A stretch of 64,000 bases of DNA from Phlegmacium glaucopus (Eukaryota > Basidiomycota > Agaricomycetes > Agaricales > Cortinariaceae). Below, piece after piece: positions 46,401 to 56,558 of this stretch. Under the pieces are notes generated by a model. It made no database searches, was not told where the DNA came from, and saw nothing but the letters and a program-made list of their open reading frames with translations. Location: positions 2,380,763 to 2,444,762 of the forward strand of contig MU130378.1 in assembly GCA_015039465.1 (NCBI GenBank). Direction: 5' to 3'. Position 1 is the stretch's first letter; each line of letters starts with the position of its first letter. Position numbers and translations under genes: made by a program.

Positions 46401-46958
46401 GAGCTTCCATAGGTGCGGGATTAAACCAGGCGTCGACGTCTGGGCCCGGAGAGGGTTCCTCAGGTGATGGAGAACGGTAATCATCCTGAATTGGGAGTTT
46501 GACAGCAGAGGCAAATCCCATAGTCGGTGGCCGAAATGGGAGCGGAGCTATTACTGCTGCAGCAGATGTAAACCCGGTGGTAAACGGGTTATCTAGATCG
46601 TCCTGCAAGCCTAAATCGTTACTTTCATTGGCAAAGGTCAAACTGGGGTTTGATGAAGTAGGCTCAATTGTGTGAAGATCGCTCCAGTCGATTCTTTTCC
46701 TCTCGAATTTTGAGGACGGGAAAGGCGTATCAATTGCCCTCTGCCGCCTGGTTTGTGTATTCAGATGAGACTTCTGTGAAAGTTGAGCTTCAATCTCATC
46801 AAACGCGTCCAAGTCTTCCTGAGTTAGATCCCCAACCTGATCATCATAAGTCGGTGAAGAAAGTCGTTGCCTTTTACGCGCAGGAGAGCTGGAAGCTTGA
46901 TACGATATGAGAATTAACTATAGTTCGAGTAGAGTGAATACGCACGAGATTGCGGCAT
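43471..46958 (-). CDS. BRH2: BRCA2 homologue (Brh2-type recombination mediator)
   Basis: Loads Rad51 on single-stranded DNA in homologous recombination; nuclear. Eleven exons: 46946-46958, 45558-46895, 45412-45496, 45058-45360, 44714-44990, 44457-44654, 44290-44397, 44107-44230, 43875-44050, 43651-43824, 43471-43590; 971 aa, all phases close. N-terminal basic RKRQRL; a BRC repeat (VGFTKASTNGVVKPSSEALA) at about residue 185-205; helical domain (WVDNHWCLILWKLAG); the family signature RYERELN...RPPLRQI...PMVLCVS; OB1 (VTDGWYRLRAQVDLAMARAV) and later OB folds with WHTKLGF; a coiled tower-like stretch (exons 7-8). Exon 1 is only 13 nt. The first ATG (46958) was chosen because splicing joins it in frame. 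Confidence 0.95.
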
Positions 46959-47235
46959 CGACTTGATAACCTACTGTAAAAGTTATTTCGAGGTGGTCTA
47001 AGAGAGATCTAAGTGGTACAATATTCGATAATATGTCAGACAGGTGGTGGTTGCAAACACGCGAGCCTGTCAGTCACAGACGCGACAGGTCACCCGGTCA
47101 CGTTACTTGGGTTCCTCACTATTGGCGTTACAGTCACTGGAGTCAGACGGTAACACGGGCAATTAGACAAGTAGATATCTTCATTGTGTATCTGTCTACA
47201 TATGGCTACAATGGACAATAAAGGAGGTTTTTTTC
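46959..47235. other. Brh2 upstream region
   Basis: No gene seen. Confidence 0.5.
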
Positions 47236-47584
47236 CAGCTATTTGCGAAATGGTAGACGTTTTGAAAATTTTCTTATGTGCGCCTTTGTTTGTATAAATA
47301 CCCATATTTAGGCAGAATTATGATGCGCATGATGTTAGAGGAGTCGAAAGCAGTGGAGCGGCTGCGCTATTTACATCTAAGTACAGGCTCCTTGTCACCA
47401 ACAGGGTCAACAATCAATATATTGCGATGACATAGTGAATTTCACGCGAGGTGGGGGAAAGTGGAGCAATGAGGATTGAGGCCTTATTGAGGCACGGTTT
47501 ATACTATATCTGGTTGTTTACAGTAAACAAAGGCGCAGATAAGAAATTTTCCAAAACGTCTATGTACCATTTCGCAAATAGCTG
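47236..47584. mobile_element. 349-bp MITE-like inverted-repeat element
   Basis: Ends are inverted copies of CAGCTATTTGCGAAATGGTA continuing imperfectly for about 65 bp (through AGACGTTTT, TTTCTTAT, GCGCCTTTGTTT). The core has no ORF. T-rich and A-rich runs flank it; no clear target duplication. Confidence 0.75.
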
Positions 47585-48355
47585 TCAAAACAAAAAAAAA
47601 CACTGAGAATCTCTTGTGGGACGGAGGAATTCTCCTTTTTCTTTTTCCCTTTTTGGTACCCAGCCGGTAAACCGATTTTGGACCCTATTAGTATTACTCT
47701 AAGATTTTCGGGTTTGAGGAGGTTTGATGCCCCAGGTTGGAACAAAAAATTCGCCGAACCCTTATAGGAGCTTATAGGAGACTGGAGCTTCGCGGGTAAT
47801 GAGATGAAGATCTTTTGATCATGAGGTGTTGAATCGGCCGAGTGGTAATGCTGACTTTAAAGTCAGTATCTACCTTAATGTTCGTTTTGGGACATTTTGT
47901 AGGCAATCCAACTGGAAAAGTGGCGTATCTCGTTCTGCCAGTGTCAAAGATAAACAGAGAAGTCCTTGTGTATTGCAGTAAAGAGCGCCCTTTTATTCTT
48001 CAATCGATTAGTTATTATCCCACCAGTTCCAGATTTACAGGCACAATCAAAGGTTATTAAATTTGTCACTGATTTACCGGTGCTTTACCGGTGCTTTACC
48101 GGTGCCATAGCTTGCCATATACAGTCAGTGCCATCTCTCTTGATTACTTCCGAGTCCAACCGTGACATGTCGACACTTGCAACTGCAAACTATATCATTA
48201 AGGTGTCATCAACATTGATATTGAAAATTGAACGTTTGAACCTTGATATACTTTGGTTGCAAAAATCACAGGCTCGTATAGCCTCTAGCTTCTCTAAAGG
48301 ACGACGTAGTATGCGCATTGCGCATATGTGTCGCCGCATTTCACCTTGTGCAGGT
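47585..48355. other. Intergenic, no gene seen
   Basis: Contains a tRNA box-A-like stretch at about 47836 without a matching T-arm (see rejected items). Confidence 0.5.
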
Positions 48356-48768
48356 TACTGGTAGAAGTTATGCATTGCGAGATACATGTGGAATTCGAAT
48401 CCCATCTTAGCGCTCCCCCCTAGCTTCTTCGGTCCCGCCGATTTTTCTCGGTATCTCTATGTTCCTCTCTGGGGAGTGGTCCATCTGCATCCTTAGCTTC
48501 CATATACTATTAAAAATCTAGGCTCCACAATCGGCCTGGCCTTTCTTGGAGCTATTCTTGTTATCACTCCTCGTGAAAACCAACCATATCCATTCTCCGC
48601 GATACTTCAACAACATTTACATATAGGAATCTACAGATCTCGTGCTTAACGAATAAATCGCACCGCGTATTATTAGCCCTCAAATCCCAATGGGCGACTC
48701 AAGTACAATTCACCTTACATGGATATGACCTTACCGCGCCACCTAAAGTTTTCCATGTGGAAGAATGA

Positions 48769-48777
48769 TATATATAA
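48769..48777 (+). promoter_or_regulatory. TATA box of aspartic protease copy A
   Basis: TATATATAAA about 60 bp before the ATG; conserved in copy B. Confidence 0.6.
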
Positions 48778-48829
48778 AGGAGACAGCACCTCCTGCTGAA
48801 AGTCATCGAGCCACATTCGCATTGCAATT

Positions 48830-51567
48830 ATGGTACCCGGAACATTATTGACTACCCTTCTCCTTGCTTTGGCCGTTGCTGCCAACCCAATCATTGTGCA
48901 AAGGTCGCTCGTGACATTGCCCATTTCCAGACGCATCAACCTTACCAGCATCTCAAACCTCCTCCAACATGACCAGGCCCGTGCAAGGGCTCTCAAGGCC
49001 ACTGGTGAAGCTAAGGTTGCCACTGGCGGCATCTCTGCCCACAGCGATGTTGTGATTAGTTCACCGGCTGACAACCAGGCTGTATCCTACATCGCTTCCG
49101 TCGGTGTGGGCAGCCCAGCTACTACCTGTAAGTGATTGCAATAGTCGATAACAATTAGAATTTAAGTAACGGGCTTCCATCTCCACAGACAGCCTTATCA
49201 TTGACACCGGAAGGTGAGCGTCTGCTCGTAAGCAACTCTATGCACGGCTCAAGCGACTTTACAGCTCAAATACCTGGGTTGGAGCTACTAAAGCCTACGT
49301 GAAGACAAGCACCAGCACCCAGACACCCGACTCGGTGGTAAGTGCACTCGGAAATTTCTTACGCGTTATTTATGTTGAACCATTGAACCAATAGGCTGTC
49401 ACATACGGCTCAGGCTCCTTCTCCGGCAAGTCCTTTCCGAGCTCTCCAATCAGACTTGAATTAATTGAGCATCGAAAACATAGGCACCGAGTTCATTGAC
49501 CAAGTTACCATCGCTCCTGGCCTTGTTATCCCCTAGACCTGTGACCGTTCCCTCTATGATGTGACGGCTGCGCAGAACCTCGATAGAGGGACCTGTACGG
49601 CTGAGTTTAAAACAGGGGGGTAGCGACTATGATCGAGCAGCTGTCAGGAATCGTTCGAAAGAATAACCTAATAAAGCAGGATACCAAATCACGTAGTTCT
49701 TAAAATCTCAATTTCTCAAAAAGGAAGCAGCATATCATGTGACCGTTTCCTCGCATTGCAAACCTCTGTTGAATTTTGAATACATTGCAGCTGGAGCACT
49801 GATCTGCAGCAAACATTACTGCCTTCCCGCTCGAATTGTTGGAGCTTGAGTTTTGAAGTTTGAAGATCGAAAGAATAGGACAATAGCATACCAAATCATT
49901 CAATTTGTTCACATAAAAAATGTAAAAAAAAAGAATGGTAGGTGTGTTTAGCAGTGAAAACAAGGGATACCGCATCGTCAACAAGCGAGCTCTCTAATCC
50001 CTATGATTCCCCACTTTTTTTCTTGATTTTACTGCCAGTGGACGTCAACGGAAACTGAGAAGCCTGCGAAAAATTTCAATTCTGACAGTCCTCCAGGATC
50101 TCCAGGACCTCAAAATGACCATTGTCAACTTGCTTATGTTGGTTATACAGAGCAATGGTGAATTTTGAACCTATCAAAACACGGTTTTCATTGAAAGAGA
50201 CGCGACTTTCTTTTTAGGCTGGAGATCCCAGAATATCGATTACTTCAATTGGTATCATACTATATAAGGAGACTCTTTCGAACAATTCCTGACAGGTGTC
50301 CGATCATAGTCGCTACCCCCCCCTTTTAAACTCAGCTGTACCAGTCGGAGAATCGAGGATTCTCTCCACCACATCCTCATTCTCCGACTGGTCACGAGTC
50401 TAGTTATCCCCAAGCAATCGATCGGTGTTGCTGCAAGAGTAAGTTATCTTTACTTTCTTTAATCATCGTTTTCTTATACCAGCCCTAGTCGACCGGTTTC
50501 GCTGGTGTCGACGGTATTATTGGGTAAGTTCTGTGCATCTCAAGGCATCGATGCCATCATCGATACCCTTTTTTTAGAATTGGCCCAGTCGACCTCACTC
50601 TCGGTCAGTTATTCTCTCAATCTTCGCTCTGTAGTTGTCTCACAAGCTCTATGTAGGTACTTTGTCTCCTCACACAACTGCTACTATCCCGACCGTCACT
50701 GACAACCTTTTCGCGGCGGGTACAATTACCGCCAACGAAATTGGTGTCTCTTTCGAACCTATTACTAGCCCTACCGGTGAACAGTTGAACGGAGAACTTA
50801 CCTGGGGTATGTGCATTTATTACTTAAAATCTCGAATTCTAAAATTTCCACAGGTGGAATTGACAGCTCCAAATTCACTGGCGCAATCACTTTCACGTAC
50901 GCATCGAGCAATCACTTTCACTTGTTTTTAGTTACTCATAAATTACGTAGTCCCATTACCACCGTCTCACCTTCAAAGCTATTTTGGGGTATCAATCAGT
51001 CCATCCGCTATGGCACGACGACCATCCTTTCCAGCACTCCCGGTATTGTTGACACCGGTGCGTCTGCGGCGAAGCAATAGAAACGGCAAAGGGAGCTATG
51101 CTGATTAGAAATGACATCATCATAGGGACCACCCTCGTTCTTATTGCCACCAATGCTCTCAACAGTTACAAGTCTCTCACTGGTGCCGTTGTCGACTCCA
51201 GAACAGGATTGCTAAAGATCACTTCTACTCAATTCGCGAACCTGAAGACTTTGTCCTTCGTCGTTAGCGGCGTACGTATTCTATTTTCTTTCAAGTGGAT
51301 TACTTATGCAATCTCCTGTTTTTTAACCAGGTTTCATTCGGATTGACTCCCAATGGTCAACTCTGGCCTCGTAACCTTAACACTCTCATTGGTGGTACTG
51401 CCAGCAGTATTCTATTGATTGTTGCCGATATTGGCACCAACAGTGGATCTGGACTCGACTTCATCAATGGCCAGACTTTCCTCGAACGATTCTACGCTGT
51501 CTTCGACACTGCCGGAAAGCGTGTCGGATTGGCTACTACATCCTTCACCACCGCCACCACCAACTGA
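48830..51567 (+). pseudogene. Polyporopepsin-type aspartic protease, copy A (disrupted)
   Basis: Same exon structure as the intact copy B. It encodes signal peptide and propeptide, active site IIDTGSSNTW, and the C-terminal lobe with the second DTG motif (IVDTG) through FLERFYAVFDTAGKRVGLA. An 869-bp inverted-repeat element sits in the exon reading LVIP|KQSIGV; the first codon of the insert is TAG, so the product stops before the second half. The remaining sequence is still very close to copy B, so disruption followed the duplication. Confidence 0.9.
49534..50402. mobile_element. 869-bp non-autonomous inverted-repeat element with 9-bp duplication
   Basis: Flanked by gttatcccc (49525-49533 and 50403-50411); copy B keeps the empty site with one gttatcccc. 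Ends TAGAC-GTGACC inverted; a second inverted block (GCTGAGTTTAAAA, GGGGGGTAGCGACTATGATCG, CTGTCAGGAAT, GTTCGAAAG) spans 49593-49660 and 50274-50340. Between them each end carries its own hairpin. No ORF inside. The TAGAC start fits hAT or KDZ-like classes; the 8- versus 9-bp duplication is ambiguous. Confidence 0.9.
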
Positions 51568-52986
51568 GATACCCAACAAATGGAATTCGAACGATGAGAT
51601 ATCTAAGCCTCGTTACTCTTGCTAGTCACCGATACAGGAAATTATTTTGAATGCTTTTTGGAGGAGTTGAAAACCAAATACGCTAATCTGAGATTTGAGA
51701 CATCACGATTCAATTTAGGGTGGTTGGAAGGAAAGTGATGTATTCAAAATTCAATGAATTTTATGTAAGAAGCTTTCAACATTTGAATCTGAGAAATATG
51801 TTTGAGCAGATATGGTATGCATACAAACCTCAAATTGTCAATCTCTGTTGAACCATTAATTGGAGACCTAAAATCAGCATTTTATTATGAAAACATTTGT
51901 GAGGCTGTGTGAACTTTGAAGTGTCTCGAAAATGAAAACAAAAAAAAACAGGGGATCGGATCAGGTAAAACGATGTCAAATTCACGGACCTGTAAAGCCC
52001 TCTACAACGAACCTCCCATCCGTTTCTATTTACCTTAATAGACCTTAACTACTACGAGCTCGCAACTGCACGTGCGTTTCGAATGCGGGAGTCATGTGAC
52101 TTGTTTGAGCGGGAATCTAGATCTTGGCTGCGTGCTTAACAACCAACTTAGACTCGTGTTCCTCATAGAGGGAACGGTCAACAGTCTAGCTGGAATCATC
52201 GATGATCAGCATGCAACGACCGATGGGCATTGAACGTTATTATGTACCTCCCATCGTCTGAATCTTCCAGCACTCTCTTGTGCGCAGTCAGATGCGACAA
52301 CTTCTTGAATCTTGCAGTGTCTTCGCCAGCTTGCCAACTCGAGGACACCTGGGCCGTCTCTGATCGTGAATGCCGTATGGATAATATAACACCATCGAAT
52401 TTGACCAATGACTCAGGATCCTTTTTGTAAGTTTGCAAATTTTTTAGATACTTGAATTTGACTTGAATGATTTTTGGCATTGCAAAAGTGCAGTTTCACA
52501 CGACATTCGCTTTCAGTTTTTACTGATGACTTTTAACATTTCTCACGGGACCCTAAATTTACTACTGGTAGAAGTTATGCATGGCTTGATACATGTGGAA
52601 TTCGAATCCCATCTTAGCGCTCCCCCTAGCTTCTTCAGTCTCGCCAACTTTTCTTGGTATCTCTATGTTCCTCTCTGGAGAGTGGTCCATCTGTATCCTT
52701 AGCACCTGCACATACTATCAACAATCTAAACTCTACAATCGGCCTGGCCTTTCTTGGAGCTATTCTTGTTATCACTCCTCGTGAAAATCAAACCATATCC
52801 ATTCTCCGCGATACTCCAACAACATTTACATATAGGAATCTACAGATCTCGTGCTCAACGAATAAATCCACCGCGTATTATTAGCCCTCAAATCCCAATG
52901 GGCGGTTCAAGTACAATTCACCTTATATGGGTATGACCTTACCGCGCCATCTCAAGGTCGATAAAGTTTCACATGTGGAAGAATGA

Positions 52987-52995
52987 TATATATAA
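52987..52995 (+). promoter_or_regulatory. TATA box of aspartic protease copy B
   Basis: TATATATAAG, about 60 bp before the ATG. Confidence 0.6.
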
Positions 52996-53047
52996 GGGAG
53001 ATAGCACCTTCTGCTGAAAGTCATCGAGCCACACTCGCATTGCAACT

Positions 53048-54909
53048 ATGGTGCCCGGAGCGTTATTGACTGCCCTTCTCCTTGCTTTGGCCGTTGCTGC
53101 CAACCCAATAATTGTGCAAAGGTCACTCGTGACAATGCCCATTTCCAGACGCATCAACCTTACCAGCATCTCAAACCTCCTCCAACATGACCAGGCCCGT
53201 GCAAGGGCTCTCAAGGCCACGGGTGAAGCTAAGGTTGCCACTGGCAGCATCTCTGCCCACAGCGATGTTGTGATTAGTTCACCGGCTGACAACCAGGCTG
53301 TATCCTACATCGCTTCCGTCGGTGTGGGCAGCCCAGCTACTACCTGTAAGTGATTGTAGTAGTCGATAACGATTAGAATTTAAGTAATAGGCTTCCATCT
53401 CCACAGACAGCCTTATCATTGACACCGGAAGGTGAGCGTCTGCTCGTAAGCAACTCTATGCACGGCTCAAGCGACTTTACAGCTCAAATACCTGGGTTGG
53501 AGCTACTAAAGCCTACGTGAAGACAAGCACCAGCACCCAGACACCCGACTCGGTGGTAAGTACGCTCGGAAATTTCTCACGCGTTATTTATGTTGAACCA
53601 TTGAACCAATAGGCTGTCACATACGGCTCAGGCTCCTTCTCCGGCAAGTCCTCGCCGAGCTCTCCAATCAGACTTGAATTAATCGAGCATCGAAAACATA
53701 GGCACCGAGTTCATTGACCAAGTTACCATCGCTCCTGGCCTTGTTATCCCCAAGCAATCGATCGGTGTTGCCTCGAGAGTAAGCTATCTATTTTCCTTTC
53801 TTTAATCATCCTTTTCTTATACCAGCCCTAGTCAACCGGTTTCGCCGGCGTCGACGGTATCATTGGGTAAGTTCTGTGCATCAAGGCATCGGTACCATCA
53901 TAATATACCCTTTTTTTTAAGAATTGGCCCAGTCGACCTCACTCTCGGTCAGTTATTCTCAATCTTCACTCTGTAGTTGTCTCACAAGCTCTATGTAGAT
54001 ACTTTGTCTCCTGACACAACTGCTACTATCCCGACCGTCACTGACAACCTTTTCGCGGCGGGTACAATTACCGCCAACGAAATTGGTGTCTCTTTCGAAC
54101 CTATTACTAGCCCTACCGGTGAACAGTTGAACGGAGAACTTACCTGGGGTATGTGCATTTATTACTTAAAATCTCGAATTCTAAATTTTCCACAGGTGGA
54201 ACCGACAGCTCCAAATTCACTGGCGCAATCACTTTCACGTACGCATCGAGCAATCACTTTCACTTGTTTTTAGTTACTCATAAATTACGTAGTCCTCTCA
54301 CCACCGTCTCACCTTCAAACCTATTTTGGGGTATCAATCAGTCCATCCTCTATGGCACGACGACCATCCTTTCCAGCGCTCCCGGTATTGTTGACACCGG
54401 TGCGTCTGCGGCGAAGCAATAGAAACGGCAAAAGGAGCTATGCTGATTAGCAATGACATCATCATAGGGACCACCCTCGTTCTTATTGCCACCAATGCTC
54501 TCAACAGTTACAAGTCCCTCACTGGTGCCGTTGTCGACCGCAGAACAGGATTGCTAAAGATCACTTCTACTCAATTCGCGAACCTGAAGACTTTGTCCTT
54601 CGTCGTTAGCGGCGTACGTATTCTATTTTCTTTCAAGTGGATTACTTATGCAATCTCCTGTTTTTTAACCAGGTTTCATTCGGATTGACTCCCAATGGTC
54701 AACTCTGGCCTCGTAACCTTAACACTCTCATTGGTGGTACTGCCAGCAGTATTCTATTGATTGTTGGCGATATTGGCACCAACAGTGGATCTGGACTCGA
54801 CTTCATCAATGGCCAGACTTTCCTCGAACGATTCTACGCTGTCTTCGACACTGCCGGAAAGCGTGTCGGATTGGCTACTACATCCTTCACCACCGCCACC
54901 ACCAACTGA
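53048..54909 (+). CDS. Secreted aspartic protease, polyporopepsin type, copy B
   Basis: Pepsin-family (A1) endopeptidase, secreted. Twelve exons: 53048-53345, 53407-53431, 53483-53555, 53613-53643, 53702-53778, 53832-53866, 53922-53947, 53999-54148, 54196-54238, 54293-54399, 54468-54613, 54673-54909; 415 aa, close to the usual polyporopepsin length. Signal peptide LLTALLLALAVAA, propeptide, catalytic Asp105 (DTGSSNTW) and Asp287 (DTGTTL). Intron 4 uses a GC donor (G|GCAAGT...CATAG), the only reading that restores SFSGTEFIDQVTI; copy A has it too. All frames are open, so this copy looks functional. Confidence 0.9.
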
Positions 54910-55827
54910 GATACCCAACAAATGGAATTCGAACGATGAGATATCTAAGCCTCGTTACTCTTGCTAGTCACCGATACAGGAAATTATTTTGAATACTTTT
55001 TGGAGGAGTTGAAAACCAAATACGCTAATCTGAGATTTAGGACATCACGATTCAAGGTTGGAATGAAAGTGATGTATTCAAAATTCAATGAATTTTATGT
55101 AAGAAGCTTTCAACATTTGAATCTGAGAAATATTTTTGAGCAGATATGGTATGCATGCAAACAAATTGTCAATCCCTGTTGAACCACTAATTGGAGACCT
55201 AAAATCAGCACTTTATTATGAAAACATTTGTGAGGCTAAAAAATGATGTGCGAACTTTGAAGTGTCTCGAAAAAGAAAAACAGGGGATCGGATCAGGTAA
55301 AATGATGGCAAATTCACGGACCTGTAAAGCCCTCTACAACGAGGCCTCCCATCCCTTTCTATTCGCCTTAATAGACCTTGATGATAACTTAATCTGCAAT
55401 AAGGCTACGAGCTCGCAACTGCACGTGCGTTTCGAATGATGTGCGGGAGTCATGTGACTCGTTTGTCGATGATCAGCATGCAACGACCGATGGCATTGAA
55501 CGTTTGAACGTTATTATGTACTTCCCATCGTCTGAATCTTCCAGCTCTCTTGTGCGCAGTCAGATGCGACAATTTCTTGAATCTTGCAGCGTCTTCGCCA
55601 GCTTGCCAACTCGAGGAAACCTCGTCTCTGATCGTGAATGCCGTATGGATAATATAACACCATCGAATTTGACCAATGACTCGGGATCCTTTTTGTAAGT
55701 TTGCAAATTTTTTAGATACCTAAATCCTGTAATGATTTTTGGCATTGCAGAAGTGCAGTTTCACACGACATTCGCTTTACGTTTTTACTGATGACTTTTA
55801 ACATATCTCACGGGACCCTAAATTTAC

Positions 55828-56558
55828 ATCCTGCGAAGGAAGGGTAGCCTTCAAACCAAGTGCCTCAGTTCTCCTATTATCTCTGGCGGAGGATTCGATT
55901 TTTGAAGACTATCGTCGCGGACAAGACACTTGGGTGCCAGTGATCAGAAGGCGGAATTATGGCAACCACGATTTACGGGATTTGTCAATTGATTCAATCT
56001 TCCAGATACTACATCGAGTAAATCTGACGTCAGGTTGTGGATACGGACTCTTTGCCTGATATTCAGCCCAAGATTGGAAAATACTATTTCCTCAGAACCA
56101 AAAAATCTTGTACGCGAGAGCTGCCTACTTGTTTGTCTGGGACGGATATTCTCCCTCTACTTGGCTACTGTTTCATGGGCTGTCGTGATCTATTTTTCCT
56201 CTCTATTTTTGGGCGGTTGTCTGGTATGGTTCCGACTTGATAGGACTCTGTCAGCTCGCTCATACTGACAAGAGCGTTATATATAAAGCGCTAAAATTTA
56301 AATTTACCGATAATTTTTCTCTATTCTTACTTTCGAATTGAAAATATTATCCACATTTCTACTTTGTAGTAGAAAATTTTAAATTCTGTATGAAGTCTTG
56401 AAGAGCATGGATGAACGTATCCAAATTCAGGGTCTACTGATTTCCCTTTTTGGATATACAAAAACCTTGAGCAGCAGGACATCAGGCTCAAACAGGCTCC
56501 TTTTTCAATATCCTCAACATTTTCCTTCATCGCTCGTCCTTCTGGTAGTTAATATTAA
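55828..56558. other. Intergenic, no gene seen
   Basis: Right flank of the duplication and promoter region of the next gene; only short unsupported frames. Confidence 0.5.

Larger units (their letters stand above)
48356..52562. repeat. Tandem duplication, unit A (4,207 bp)
   Basis: Same content as 52563-55827: both begin TACTGGTAGAAGTTATGCAT and end ACCCTAAATTTAC. The length difference is mostly the 869-bp insertion plus its 9-bp duplication. TTAC is present at both outer junctions. Confidence 0.92.
52563..55827. repeat. Tandem duplication, unit B (3,265 bp)
   Basis: Head-to-tail with unit A; carries the intact protease gene and about 0.9 kb of 3' flank. Confidence 0.92.

Noticed and set aside
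47829..47880. tRNA-like stretch GGCCGAGTGGTAATGC followed by CTGACTTTAAAGTCAG
   Set aside because: The box-A match is good, but the anticodon loop has six bases and no T-arm or pairing acceptor stem follows.
48380..48405. T-arm-like GGAATTCGAATCCC near the start of unit A (repeated in unit B at about 52590)
   Set aside because: No D-arm or acceptor partner lies within tRNA distance upstream.
49534..50402. The 869-bp insert as an intron of protease copy A
   Set aside because: Copy B is uninterrupted at this point, the insert has terminal repeats and a target duplication, and it opens with an in-frame TAG.
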